This document shows, one piece after another, positions 51,313-64,000 of a stretch of 64,000 bases of DNA. Every line of letters starts with the position of its first letter. The stretch's first letter is position 1. Location of the stretch: NCBI GenBank assembly GCA_916610825.1, contig OU744450.1, forward strand, positions 15,195,767-15,259,766, in the 5' to 3' direction. A program made the position numbers and the translations under genes. Origin of the DNA: Haliclystus octoradiatus. Its lineage: Eukaryota; Cnidaria; Staurozoa; Stauromedusae; Haliclystidae. A model generated the notes under the pieces. The model was not told the DNA's origin, did not search any database, and saw nothing but the letters and a program-made list of their open reading frames with translations.

Positions 51313-53381
51313 AATTTGGAATGCATAAATCATCACAGACTGTTCTTTGGACAACTAGGCTTCATCATTATGAATTGCGAATTATTTCAATGCTTGTAAA
51401 TTTCTTCTCTGTATATCGTGGTATCTCTGGGATTAGGGAATGTTTAAGCATCGCAAAGTGTTGAATCGACAAGCAGGCCTCACTATAGAGAATAGCGCAT
51501 TGTTTCAATGCTTGTAAATAGCTCTTTAGAAATTTCCGTCTCTTCGGAATTATGGAATGTATCAAGCATCACAGAGTGTTCTTGGACAAACAGGTTTCAT
51601 TCTTATGAATTGCGCATTATTTAAATGCTTGTATATTTCTTCTCTGTAATTTGCGGTTTCTTTGGGATTAGGGAATGTTTAAGCATCGCAAAGTTTTGTC
51701 TCGACAAGTAGGCCTCAATATAGAGGATTGCGAATTGTTTCAATGCTTGTAAATGGCTTTTCTGTAATTTGCGATTTCTTTGGAATTGAGGAATATTTTA
51801 AGCATGGCAAATAGCTCTTTCGACAAACTGACCTCTCTATAGAGAATTGGGCACAGTTTTAATCCTTCAAAACAACTTTTTTGAAATTTGCTGTTCCTTG
51901 GGAATTCTATAATTTTTTAGCATCGCAATGTCTTCTATGGACAAAAGAGCCCCTCCATCGTGAATTGCGCATTGCTTCCAAGATGGAAAATTTCTTTTCT
52001 AAAATTTGCGGAATCTTGGGAAATCTGTAATGTTTCTAACGTCCTAGAGAGTTCTTTTGACAAATTGGCCTAATCAATATGAATTGGGAATTGTTTAAAT
52101 GCTTGTAAATAGTTCTTTAGAACTTTCCGGTCAAATTGGAATTATGGAATGCATCAAGTATCACAGACTGTTCTTTGGACAAACAGGCTTAATCATTATG
52201 AATTGCGCATTGTTTCAATGCTTGTTAATTTCTTCTCTGTAATTTGCAGTTTCTTTTGGATTAGGGAATGTTTAAGCATCGCAAAGTGTTGTTTCGACAA
52301 GCAGGCCTCAATATAGAGAATTGCAAATTGTTTCAATACTTGTAAACGGCTTTTCTGTAATTTGCGATTTCTTTGGAACTAAGGAATATTTTAAGCAAGG
52401 CAAATTGCTCTTTCGATAAACTGACCTCTCTAGAGAGAATTGCAACAGTTTTATCCTTCTAAACCACTATTTTGAAATTTGCTGTTTCTTGGGAATTCTA
52501 TAATTTTTTAGCATTGCAATGTCTTCTATGGATAAAAGGGCCCCTATATCATGAATTGCGCAAAGCTTCCATGATGGAAAATTGCTTTTCTAAAATTTGC
52601 GGCCTCTTGGTAATTCTGTAATGTTTCAAATGTCCTAGAGTGTTCTTCCGACAAATTGGCGTAATCAATATGAATTGGGAATTGTTTCAATGCTTGTAAA
52701 TAGCTCTTTAGAATTTTCCAGTCTCTTTGGAAATATGGAATGCATAAAGCATCACAGAGTGTTCTTTGGACAAACAGGTTTCATTCTTCTGAATTGCGCA
52801 TTATTTCAATGCTTGTATATTTCTTCTCTGTAATTTGCGGTTTCTTTGGAATTGAGGAATATTTTAAGCAAGGCAAAGAGCACTTTCGACAAACTGACCT
52901 CTCTATTGAGAATTGGGAACAGTTTAATCCTTCAAAACAGCTATTTTGAAATTTGCTGTTTCTTGGAAATTCTATAATTTTTTAGCCTCGCAGTGTCTTC
53001 TATGGACAAAAGGGCCCCTCTATCGTGAATTGTGCATTGCTTCCAAGATGGAAAATTGCTTTTCTACAATTTGCGGCTTCTTGGGAATTCTGTAATGTTT
53101 CTAACGTCCTAGAGAGTTCTTTTGACAAATTGGCGTAATCAATATGAATTGGGAATTGTTTCAATGCTTGTAAAAAGCTCTTTAGAAATTTCCGGTCTCT
53201 TTGGCAATATGGAATGCATAAAGCATGACAGAGTGCTCTTTGGACCAACAGGCTTCATCCTTATGAATTGCGCATTATTTCAATGCTTGTAAATTTCTTC
53301 TTTGTAATTTGCGGTTTCTTTGGGATTATGGAATGTTTAGGCATCGCAAAGTTTTGTTTCGACAAGGAGGCCTCAATATAG

Positions 53382-55828
53382 AGGATTGCGAATTGTTTCA
53401 ATGCTTGTAAATGGCTTTTCTGTAATTTGCGATTTCTTTGGAATTGAGGAATATTTTAAGCATGGCAAAGAGCTTTTTCGACAAACTGACCTCTCTAGAG
53501 AGAATTGGGCACAGTTTTAATCCTTCAAAACAGCTATTTTGAAATTTAAGGTTTCTTGGGAATTCTATAATTTTCTAGCATCGCAATGTCTTCTATGGAC
53601 AAAAGAGCCCCTCTATCGTGAATTGTGCATTGCTTCCAAGATGGAAAATTGCTTTTCTAAAATTTGCGGAATCTTGGGAAATCTGTAATGTTTCTAACGT
53701 CCTAGAGAGTTCTTTTGACAAATTGGCGTAATCAATATGAATTGGGAATTGTTTCAATGCTTGTAAATAGCTCTTTAGAAATTTCCAGTCTCTTTGGAAA
53801 TATGGAATGCGTAAAGCATCACAGAGTGTTCTTTGGACAAACAGGTTGCATCCTTATGAATTGCGCATTATTTCAATGCTTGTAAAATTCTTCTCTGTAA
53901 TTTGCGGTTTATTTGGAGTTAGGGAATGTTTAAGGATCGCAAAGTATTGTTTCGACAAGTAGGTCTCAATATAGTGAATTGCTCATTGTTTCAATGCTTG
54001 CAAATGGCTTTTCTGTAATTTGCGATTTCTTTGGAATTAAGGAATATTTCACGCAAGGCAAAGAGCTATTTCGGTAAACTGACCTCTCTATAGAGAATTG
54101 GGCACAATTTTAATCCTTCTAAACCACTATTTTGAGATTTGCGGTTTCTTGAGAATTCTATAATTTTTTAGCATCGCAATGTCTTCTATAGACAAAAGGG
54201 CCCCTCTATCGTGAATTGCGCATTGCTTCCAAGATGGAAACTTGCTTTTCTAAAATTTGCGAATTCTTGGGAAATCTGTAATGTTTCTAACGTCCTAAAG
54301 AGTTCTCTTGACAATTTGGCCTAATCAATATGAATTGGGAATTGTTTAAATGCTTGTAAATAGTTCTTTAGAACTTTCCGGTCAAATTGGAAGTATGGAA
54401 TGCATCAAGTATCACAGACTGTTCTTTGGACAAACAGGCTTGATCATGATGAATTGCGCATTGTTTCAATGCTTGTTAATTTCCTCTCTGTAATTTGCAG
54501 TTTCTTTGGATTAGGGAATGTTTAAGCATCGCAAAGTGTTGTTTCGACAAGCAGGCCTCAATATAGAGAATTGCGAATTGTTTCAATACTTGTAAACGGC
54601 TTTTCTGTCATTTGCAATTTCTTTGGAACTAAGGAATATTTTAAGCAAGGCAAATTGCTCTTTCGATAAACTGACCTCTCTAGAGAGAATTGCAACAGTT
54701 TTATCCTTCTAAACAGCTATTTTAAAATTTGCTGTTTCTTGGGAATTCTATAATTTTTTAGCATTGCAATGTCTTCTATGGATAAAAGGGCCCCTCTATC
54801 ATGAATTGCGCATTCATTCCAAGATGGAAAGTTGCTTTTCTAAAATTTGCGGAATCTTGGGAAATCTGTAATGTTTCTAACGTCCTAGAGTGTTCTTTCG
54901 ACAAATTGGCGTAATCAATATGAATTGGGAATTGTTTCAATGCTTGTGAATAGCTCTTTAGAAATTTCCAGTCTCTTTGGAAATATGGAATGCATAAAAC
55001 ATCACAGAGTGTTCTTTGTACAAATAGGTTTCAATCTTATGAATTGCACATTATTTCAATGATTGTATATTTCTTCTCTGTAATTTGCGGTTTTTTTGGG
55101 ATTAGGGAATGTTTAAGCATCGCAGAGTGTTGTTTCGACAAGCAGGCCTCAATATAAAGGATTGCGAATTGTTTCAATGCTTGTAAATGGCTTTTCTGTA
55201 ATTTGCGATTTCTTTGGAATTAAGGAATATTTTAAGCAAGGCAAAGAGCACTTTCGACAAACTGACCTCTCTATGTAGAATTGGGCACAGTTTTAATCCT
55301 TCAAAACAGCTATTTTGAAATTTGCGGTTTCTTGGGAATTCTATAATTTTTTAGCATCGCAATGTCTTCTATGGACAAAGGGGCCCCTCGATCGTGAATT
55401 GCGCATTGCTTCCGAGATAGAAAATTGCTTTTCTAAAATATGCGGCTTCTTTGGAATTCTGTAATGTTTCAAATGTCCTAGAGTGTTCTTTCGACAAATT
55501 GGCGTAATCAATATGAATTCGGAATTTTTTTAATGCTTGTAAATGGCTTTTCTGTAACTTGCGATTTCTTTGGAATTGAGGAACATTTTAAGCATGGCAA
55601 AGTGCTCTTTCGACATACTGACCTCTCTAGAGAGAATTGGGCACAATTTTAATCCTTCTAAACAACTATTTTGAATTTTGCGGTTTCTTGGGAATTCTAT
55701 AATTTTTTAGCATTGCAATGTCTTCTATAGACAAAAGGGCCCCTCTATCGTGAATTGCGCATTGCTTCCAAGATGGAAACTTGCTTTTCTAAAATTTGCG
55801 AATTCTTGGGAAATCTGTAATGTTTCTA
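53382..55828 (+). repeat. Block copied from the 31.1-33.5 kb type
   Basis: Matches about 31089-33535 at an offset of about 22,294 bp. It begins abruptly at the A/B boundary: upstream sequence (CGACAAGGAGGCCTC) belongs to the 18.0-kb type and downstream (GGATTGCGAATTG) to the 31.1-kb type. It overlaps the 21-unit repeat annotated from 54574. Confidence 0.75.
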
Positions 55829-57062
55829 ACGTCCTAGAGTGTTCTTTCGACAAATTGGCGTAATCAATATGAATTGGGAATTGTTTCAATGCTTGTGAAT
55901 AGCTCTTTAGAAATTTCCAGTCTCTTTGGAAATATGGAATGCATAAAACATCACAGAGTGTTCTTTGTACAAATAGGTTTCAATCTTATGAATTGCACAT
56001 TATTTCAATGATTGTATATTTCTTCTCTGTAATTTGCGGTTTTTTTGGGATTAGGGAATGTTTAAGCATCGCAAAGTGTTGTTTCGACAAGCAGGCCTCA
56101 ATATAAAGGATTGCGAATTGTTTCAATGCTTGTAAATGGCTTTTCTGTAATTTGCGATTTCTTTGGAATTAAGGAATATTTTAAGCAAGGCAAAGAGCAC
56201 TTTCGACAAACTGACCTCTCTATGTAGAATTGGGCACAGTTTTAATCCTTCAAAACAGCTATTTTGAAATTTGCTGTTTCTTGGGAATTCTATAATTTTT
56301 TAGCATCGCAATGTCTTCTATGGACAAAGGGGCCCCTCGATCGTGAATTGCGCATTGCTTCCGAGATGGAAAATTGCTTTTCTAAAATATGCGGCTTCTT
56401 TGGAATTCTGTAATGTTTCAAATGTCCTAGAGTGTTCTTTCGACAAATTGGCGTAATCAATATGAATTCGGAATTTTTTTAATGCTTGTAAATGGCTTTT
56501 CTGTAACTTGCGATTTCTTTGGAATTGAGGAATATTTTAAGCATGGCAAAGTGCTCTTTCGACATACTGACCTCTCTAGAGAGAATTGGGCACAATTTTA
56601 ATCCTTCTAAACAACTATTTTGAATTTTGCGGTTTCTTGGGAATTCTATAATTTTTTAGCATTGCAATGTCTTCTATAGACAAAAGGGCCCCTCTATCGT
56701 GAATTGCGCATTGCTTCCAAGATGGAAACTTGCTTTTCTAAAATTTGCGAATTCTTGGGAAATCTGTAATGTTTCTAACGTCATAAAGAGTTCTCTTGAC
56801 AAATTGGCGTAATCAATATGAATTGGGAATTGTTTCAATGCTTGTAAATAGCTCTTTAGAAATTTCCAGTCTCTTTGGAAATATGGAATGCGTAAAGCAT
56901 CACAGAGTGTTCTTTGGACAAACAGGTTTCATCCTTATGAATTGCGCATTATTTCAATGGTTGTAAAATTCTTCTCTGTAATTTGCGGTTTATTTGGAGT
57001 TAGGGAATGTTTAAGGATCGCAAAGTATTGTTTTGACAAGCAGGCCTCAATATAGAGAATTG
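54574..57062 (+). repeat. Extended 21-unit form of the 13-unit repeat (2,489 bp)
   Basis: This starts with the same private B unit as at 32280. It contains an extra 949-bp (8-unit) segment: the D-E-A-B-C-D stretch starting near 54.88 kb is repeated starting near 55.83 kb. The join is in a D unit, after TAATGTTTCTAACGTC. Confidence 0.8.
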
Positions 57063-58602
57063 CGAATTGTTTCAATACTTGTAAACGGCTTTTCTGTCAT
57101 TTGCAATTTCTTTGGAACTAAGGAATATTTTAAGCAAGGCAAATTGCTCTTTCGATAAACTGACCTCTCTAGAGAGAATTGCAACAGTTTTATCCTTCTA
57201 AACAGCTATTTTGAAATTTGCTGTTTCTTGGGAATTCTATAATTTTTTAGCATTGCAATGTCTTCTATGGATAAAAGGGCCCCTCTATCATGAATTGCGC
57301 ATTCATTCCAAGATGGAAAGTTGCTTTTCTAAAATTTGCGGAATCTTGGGAAATCTGTAATGTTTCTAACGTCCTAGAGTGTTCTTTCGACAAATTGGCG
57401 TAATCAATATGAATTGGGAATTGTTTCAATGCTTGTGAATAGCTCTTTAGAAATTTCCAGTCTCTTTGGAAATATGGAATGCATAAAACATCACAGAGTG
57501 TTCTTTGTACAAATAGGTTTCAATCTTATGAATTGCACATTATTTCAATGATTGTATATTTCTTCTCTGTAATTTGCGGTTTTTTTGGGATTAGGGAATG
57601 TTTAAGCATCGCAAAGTGTTGTTTCGACAAGCAGGCCTCAATATAAAGGATTGCGAATTGTTTCAATGCTTGTAAATGGCTTTTCTGTAATTTGCAATTT
57701 CTTTGGAATTAAGGAATATTTTAAGCAAGGCAAAGAGCACTTTCGACAAACTGACCTCTCTATGTAGAATTGGGCACAGTTTTAATCCTTCAAAACAGCT
57801 ATTTTGAAATTTGCGGTTTCTTGGGAATTCTATAATTTTTTAGCATCGCAATGTCTTCTATGGACAAAGGGGCCCCTCGATCGTGAATTGCGCATTGCTT
57901 CCGAGATGGAAAATTGCTTTTCTAAAATATGCGGCTTCTTTGGAATTCTGTAATGTTTCAAATGTCCTAGAGTGTTCTTTCGACAAATTGGCGTAATCAA
58001 TATGAATTCGGAATTTTTTTAATGCTTGTAAATGGCTTTTCTGTAACTTGCGATTTCTTTGGAATTGAGGAATATTTTAAGCATGGCAAAGTGCTCTTTC
58101 GACATACTGACCTCTCTAGAGAGAATTGGGCACAATTTTAATCCTTCTAAACAACTATTTTGAATTTTGCGGTTTCTTGGGAATTCTATAATTTTTTAGC
58201 ATTGCAATGTCTTCTATAGACAAAAGGGCCCCTCTATCGTGAATTGCGCATTGCTTCCAAGATGGAAACTTGCTTTTCTAAAATTTGCGAATTCTTGGGA
58301 AATCTGTAATGTTTCTAACGTCATAAAGAGTTCTCTTGACAAATTGGCGTAATCAATATGAATTGGGAATTGTTTCAATGCTTGTAAATAGCTCTTTAGA
58401 AATTTCTAGTCTCTTTGGAAATATGGAATGCGTAAAGCATCACAGAGTGTTCTTTGGACAAACAGGTTTCATCCTTATGAATTGCGCATTATTTCAATGC
58501 TTGTAAAATTCTTCTCTGTAATTTGCGGTTTATTTGGAGTTAGGGAATGTTTAAGGATCGCAAAGTATTGTTTCGACAAGTAGGTCTCAATATAGTGAAT
58601 TG
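57063..58602 (+). repeat. 13-unit higher-order repeat, right-arm copy
   Basis: A 1,540-bp copy with the same unit order and private variants as 32280-33819. It keeps an uninterrupted version of the transposon insertion site at 58488-58496. The next unit starts at 58603 and is of a different type (CTCATTGTTTC). Confidence 0.8.
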
Positions 58603-60189
58603 CTCATTGTTTCAATGCTTGCAAATGGCTTTTCTGTAATTTGCGATTTCTTTGGAATTAAGGAATATTTCACGCAAGGCAAAGAGCTATTTTGATAAAC
58701 TGACCTCTCTATAGAGAATTGGGCACAATTTTAATCCTTCTAAACCGCTATTTTGAGATTTGCGGTTTCTTGAGAATTCTATAATTTTTTAGTATCGCAA
58801 TGTCTTCTATGGACAAAAGGGCCCCTCTATCGTGAATTGTGCATTGCTTCCAAGATGGAAAATTGCTTTTCTAAAATCTGCGAATTCTTGGGAAATCGGT
58901 AATGTTTCTAACGTCCAAAAGAGTTCTCTTGACAAATTGGCGTAATCAATATGAATTGGGAATTGTTTCAATGCTTGTAAATTGTTCTTTAGAATTTTCC
59001 GGTCACTTTGGAATTATGGAATGCATCAAGTATCACAGACTGTTCTTTGGACAAACAGGCTTAACCATGATGGATTGCGCAGTGTTTCAATGCTTGTAAA
59101 GTTCTTCTCTGTAATTTACAGTTTCTTTGGGATTAGGGAATGTTTAAGCATCGCAAAGTGTTGTTTCGACAAGCAGGCCTCAATATAGAGAATTGTGAAT
59201 TGTTTCAATACTTGTAAACGGCTTTTCTGTAATTTTCGATTCCTTGGAATTGAGGAATATTTTATGCATGGCAAAGACCTTTTTCGACAAACTGACCTCT
59301 CTGGAGAGAATTGGGCATAATTTTTATCCTTCTAAACAACTATTTTGAAATTTGCTGTTTCTTGGGAATTCTATAATTTTTTAGCATCGCAATGTCTTCT
59401 ATGGACAAAAAGGCCCTCTATCGTGAATTGCGCATTGCTTCCAAGATGGAAAATTGCTTTTCTAAAATTTGCGGCTTCTTGGGAATTCTGCAATGTTTCA
59501 AACGTCCTAGAGTGTTCTTTTGACAAATTGGCCTAATCAATATGAATTGGGAATTGTTTCAATGCTAGTAAATAGCTCTTTAGAAATTTTCGGTTTCTTT
59601 GGAAATATGGAATGCATAAAGCATCACAGAGTGTTCTTTGGACAAACAGGTTTCATCCTTATGAATTGCGCATTGTTTCAATACTTGTAAATTTCTTCTC
59701 TGTAATATGAGGTTTCTCTTGGATTAGGGAATGTTTAAGCATCGCAAAGTGTTGTTTCGACAGGCAGGCCTCAATATAGAGAATAGCGCATTGTTTCAAT
59801 GCTTTTAAATGGCTTTTCTGTAATTTGCGATTTTTTTGGAATTGAGGAATATTTTAAGCATGGCAAAGAGCTTTTTCGACAAACTGACCTCTCTATGTAG
59901 AATTGGGCACAGTTTTAATCCTTCAAAACAGCTATTTTGAAATTTGCGGTTTCTTGGGAATTCTATAATTTTTTAGCATCGCAATGTCTTCTATGGACAA
60001 AGGGGCCCCTCGATCGTGAATTGCGCATTGCTTCCGAGATGGAAAATTGCTTTTCTAAAATATGCGGCTTCTTTGGAATTCTGTAATGTTTCAAATGTCC
60101 TAGAGTGTTCTTTCGACAAATTGGCGTAATCAATATGAATTCGGAATTTTTTTAATGCTTGTAAATGGCTTTTCTGTAACTTGCGATTT

Positions 60190-62978
60190 CTTTGGAATTG
60201 AGGAATATTTTAAGCATGGCAAAGAGCTTTTTCGACAAACTGACCTCTCTGGAGAGAATTGGGCATAATTTTTATCCTTCTAAACAACTATTTTGAATTT
60301 TGCGGTTTCTTGGGAACTGTATATTTTTTAGCATTGCAATGTCTTCTATGGACAAAAGGGCCCCTATATCATTAATTGCGCATTGCTTCCATGATGGAAA
60401 ATTGCTTTTCTAAAATTTGCGGCCTCTTGGGAATTCTGTAATGTTTCAAACGTCCTAGAGTGTTCTTTCGACAAATTGGCGTAATCAATATGAATTGGGA
60501 ATTATTTCAATGCTTGTAAATAGCTCTTTAGAAATTTCCAGTCTCTTTGGAAATATGGAATGCATAAAGCATCACAGAGTGTTCTTTGGACAAACAGGTT
60601 TCATTCTTATGAATTGCGCATTATTTCAATGCTTGTATATTTCTTCTCTGTAATTGGCGGTTTCTTTGGAATTGAGGAATATTTTAAGCAAGGCAAAGAG
60701 CACTTTCGACAAACTGACCTCTATATTGAGAATTGGGAACAGTTTTAATCCTTCAAAACAGCTATTTTGAAATTTGCTGTTTCTTGGGAATTCTATAATT
60801 TTTTAGCCTCGCAATGTCTTCTATGGACAAAAGGGCCCCTCTATCGTGAATTGTGCATTGCTTCCAAGATGGAAAATTGCTTTTCTATAATTTGCAGCTT
60901 CTTGGGAATTCTGCAATGTTTCAAACGTCCTAGAGTGTTCTTTTGACAAATTGGCCTAATCAATATGAATTGGGAATTGTTTCAATGCTTGTAAATATCT
61001 CTTTAGAAATTTCCGGTTTCTTTGGAATTATGGAATGCATAAAGCATCACAGAGTGTTCTTTGGACAAACAGGTTTCATCCTTATGAATTGCGCATTGTT
61101 TCAATGCTCGTAAATTTCTTCTCTGTAATTTGAGGTTTCTCTTGGATTAAGGAATGTTTAAGCATCGCAAAGTGTTGTTTCGACAAGCAGGCCTCAATAT
61201 AGAGAATAGCGCATTGTTTCAATGCTTTTAAATGGCTTTTCTGTAATTTGCGATTTTTTTGGAATTGAGGAATATTTTAAGCATGGCAAAGAGCTTTTTC
61301 GACAAACTGACCTCTCTGGAGATAATTGGGCCAATTTTAATCCTTCTAAATAACTATTTTGAATTTTTCGGTTTCTTGGGAATTGTATAATTTTTTAGCA
61401 TTGCAATGTCTTCTTTGGACAAAAGGGCCCCTCTATGGTGAATTGCGCATTGCTTTCAAGATGGAAAATCGCTTGTCTGAAATTTGCAAATTCTTGGGAA
61501 ATCTGTAATGTTTCTAACGTCCTAGAGAGTTCTTTTGACAAATTGGCCTAATCAATATGAATTGGGAATTGTTTCAATGCTTGTAAATAGTTCTTTAGAA
61601 CTTTCCGGTAACTTTGGAATAATGGAATGCATAAAGCATCACAGACTGTTCTTTGGACAAACAGGTTTCATTCTTATGAATTGTGCATTGTTTCAATGCT
61701 TGTATATTTCTTCTCTGTAATTTGCGGTTTATTTGGGATTAGGGATGTTTAAGCATCACAAAGTGTTGTTTCGACAAGCAGGCCTCAATATAGAGGATTG
61801 CGAATTGTTTCAATGCTTGTAATTGGCTTTTCTGTAATTTGCGATTTCTTTGGAATTGAGGAATATTTTAAGCATGGCAAAGAGCTTTTTCGACAAACTG
61901 ACCTCTCTAGAGAGAATTGGGCACAGTTTTAATCCTTCAAAACAGCTATTTTGAAATTTGCGGTTTCTTGGGAATTCTATAATTTTCTAGCATCGCAATG
62001 TCTTCTATGGACAAAAGAGCCCCTCTATCGTGAATTGCGCATTGCTTCCAAGATGGAAAATTGCTTTTCTAAAATTTGCGGAATCTTGGGAAATCTGTAA
62101 TGTTTCTAACGTCCTAGAGAGTTCTTTTGACAAATTGGCGTAATCAATATGAATTGGGAATTGTTTCAATGCTTGTAAATAGCTCTTTAGAAATTTCCAG
62201 TCTCTTTGGAAATATGGAATGCGTAAAGCATCACAGAGTGTTCTTTGGACAAACAGGTTGCATCCTTATGAATTGCGCATTATTTCAATGCTTGTAAAAT
62301 TCTTCTCTGTAATTTGCGGTTTATTTGGAGTTAGGGAATGTTTAAGGATCGCAAAGTATTGTTTCGACAAGTAGGTCTCAATATAGTGAATTGCTCATTG
62401 TTTCAATGCTTGCAAATGGCTTTTCTGTAATTTGCGATTTCTTTGGAATTAAGGAATATTTCACGCAAGGCAAAGAGCTATTTCGGTAAACTGACCTCTC
62501 TATAGAGAATTGGGCACAATTTTAATCCTTCTAAACCACTATTTTGAGATTTGCGGTTTCTTGAGAATTCTATAATTTTTTAGCATCGCAATGTCTTCTA
62601 TAGACAAAAGGGCCCCTCTATCGTGAATTGCGCATTGCTTCCAAGATGGAAACTTGCTTTTCTAAAATTTGCGAATTCTTAGGAAATCTGTAATGTTTCT
62701 AACGTCATAAAGAGTTCTCTTGACAAATTGGCGTAATCAATATGAATTGGGAATTGTTTCAATGCTTGTAAATAGCTCTTTAGAAATTTCCAGTCTCTTT
62801 GGAAATATGGAATGCGTAAAGCATCACAGAGTGTTCTTTGGACAATCAGGTTTCATCCTTATGAATTGCGCATTATTTCAATGCTTGTAAAATTCTTCTC
62901 TGTATTTTGCGGTTTATTTGGAGTTAGGGAATGTTTAAGGATCGCAAAGTATTGTTTCGACAAGTAGGTCTCAATATA
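60190..62978 (+). repeat. Block copied from the 20.1-22.9 kb type
   Basis: Matches about 20110-22898 at a constant offset of 40,080 bp. It leaves the match at an A/B boundary, where 62978 continues with TGAATTGCTC and 22898 with GGATTGCG. Confidence 0.75.
60617..60735 (+). repeat. A/B hybrid unit (example)
   Basis: The unit opens as class A (GTATATTTCTTCTCTG) and continues from the middle as class B (TTTGGAATTGAGGAATATTTT, then CAAACTGACC) with no change in length (119 bp). This is the product expected from crossing over between aligned A and B units, and it turns ABCDE into a tetramer. The same hybrid is seen near 16.87, 20.54, 23.98, 27.66, 30.50 and 52.81 kb, so it was amplified after it formed. 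Confidence 0.85.
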
Positions 62979-64000
62979 GTGAATTGCTCATTGTTTCAAT
63001 GCTTGCAAATGGCTTTTCTATAATTTGCGACTTCTTTGGAATTAAGGAATATTTCACGCAAGGCAAAGAGCTATTTCGATAAACTGACCTCTCTATAGAG
63101 AATTGGGCACAATTTTAATCCTTCTAAACCACTATTTTGAGATTTGCGGTTTCTTGAGAATTCTATAATTTTTTAGCATCGCAATGTCTTCTATGGACAA
63201 AAGGGCCCCTCTATCGTGAATTGCGCATTGCTTCCAAGATGGAAAATTGCTTTTCTAAAATTTGTGAATTCTTGGGAAATCTGTAATGTTTCTAACGTCC
63301 TAAAGAGTTCTCTTGACAATTTGGCCTAATCAATATGAATTGGGAATTGTTTAAATGCTTGTAAATAGTTCTTTTGAACTTTCCGTTCAAATTGGAAGTA
63401 TGGAATGCATAAAGCATCACAGAGTGTTCTTTGGACAAACAGGTTTCATCCTTATGAATTGTGCATTGTTTCAATGCTTGTAAATTTCTTCTCTGTAATT
63501 TGAGGTTTCTCTTGGATTAGGGAATGTTTAAGCATCGCAAAGTGTTGTTTCGACAGGCAGGCCTCAATATAGAGAATAGCGCATTGTTTCAATGCTTTCA
63601 AATGGCTTTTCTGTAATTTGCGATTTTTTTGGAATTGAGGAATATTTTAAGCATGGCAAAGAGATTTTTCGACAAACTGACCTTTCCGGAGAGAATTGGG
63701 TCAATTTTAATCCTTCTAAATAACTATTTTGAATTTTTCGGTTTCTTGGGAATTGTATAGTTTTTTAGCATTGCAATGTCTTCTTTGGACAAAAGGGCCC
63801 CTCTATGGTGAATTGCGCATTGCTTCCAAGATGGAAAATTGCTTGTCTAAAATTTGCGAATTCTTGGGAAATCTGTAATGTTTCTAGCACCCTAGAGAGT
63901 TCTTTTGACAAATTGGCCTAATCAATATGAATTCGGAATTGTTTCAATGCTTGTAAATAGTTCTTTAGAACTTTCCGGTAACTTTGGAATTATGGAATGC

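Larger units (their letters stand above)
46928..53080 (+). repeat. Long block shared with the left arm, right copy
   Basis: This is the rearranged counterpart of 11.8-17.1 kb. Relative to the left copy it lacks one 593-bp pentamer near 48.43 kb, carries the 193-bp deletion junction at 48990/48991, and has the deleted segment duplicated in tandem. At about 53080, inside a D unit, it jumps to sequence matching about 17740 onward, which is another 593-bp step. Confidence 0.8.
42127..64000. repeat. Satellite array, right arm
   Basis: The same five-class satellite resumes in the same orientation and register after the transposon and runs to the window edge. Its blocks are copies of left-arm blocks in a new order. 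The stretch 42136-43.7 kb continues the 1,540-bp repeat interrupted by the transposon. The stretch 46.9-53.1 kb matches 11.8-17.1 kb; 53.4-55.8 kb matches 31.1-33.5 kb; 54.6-58.6 kb is more of the 13-unit repeat; and 60.2-63.0 kb matches 20.1-22.9 kb. I see no gene, RNA or second mobile element here. Confidence 0.97.

Noticed and set aside
1..64000. CRISPR array
   Set aside because: The repeats are 118-bp head-to-tail units without spacers and the window is eukaryotic in character.
1..64000. tRNA or rRNA genes
   Set aside because: I saw no cloverleaf-like A/B box arrangement or rRNA-like stretch on either strand when reading through. A covariance-model scan would be needed to exclude small cases.

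Overview
The window is animal-type eukaryotic DNA. It is almost entirely AT-rich satellite DNA, interrupted once by a 6,873-bp DNA transposon. There is no sign of a host single-copy gene. Eukaryotic origin follows from the GT-AG introns in the transposon genes and from the satellite organisation. Invertebrate animal is my best guess, because the transposon family I recognise occurs in animals and fungi, but the species cannot be read from the sequence.

Satellite (1-35253 and 42127-64000). The basic unit is about 118.5 bp and usually ends in GAATTG. Five diverged unit classes, here called A to E, follow each other in fixed order to make a 593-bp pentamer. Variant periods are a 475-bp tetramer (BCDE) and a 356-bp trimer (BCD), made by in-register hybrid units. 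Above that level the array is a patchwork of larger near-identical copies: a 4,507-bp repeat at 1-8 kb, a 7,119-bp repeat at 16.9-29.6 kb, a 1,540-bp 13-unit repeat around the transposon and again at 54.6-58.6 kb, a 1,596-bp tandem duplication at 48.1-51.3 kb, and long blocks shared between the left and right arms. Nearly all these offsets are whole multiples of the unit; the 1,596-bp one is not, and a visible 193-bp deletion explains it.

Transposon (35254-42126). It has perfect 61-bp terminal inverted repeats and a perfect 9-bp target-site duplication (ATTATTTCA). It carries two convergent genes that can be spliced without stops: a five-exon DUF6589-type transposase (976 aa) on the + strand, with an N-terminal Cys-pair zinc finger and an internal C2H2 finger, and a two-exon RecQ-type SF2 helicase (664 aa) on the - strand. 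This matches what I recall of the helicase-bearing branch of the Academ superfamily (AcademH). Uninterrupted copies of the same insertion site lie elsewhere in the window, so the insertion is younger than the amplification of that satellite block.

All block boundaries were found by eye and are accurate to tens of bases unless stated otherwise. Transposon ends, duplications and splice sites were placed base by base.
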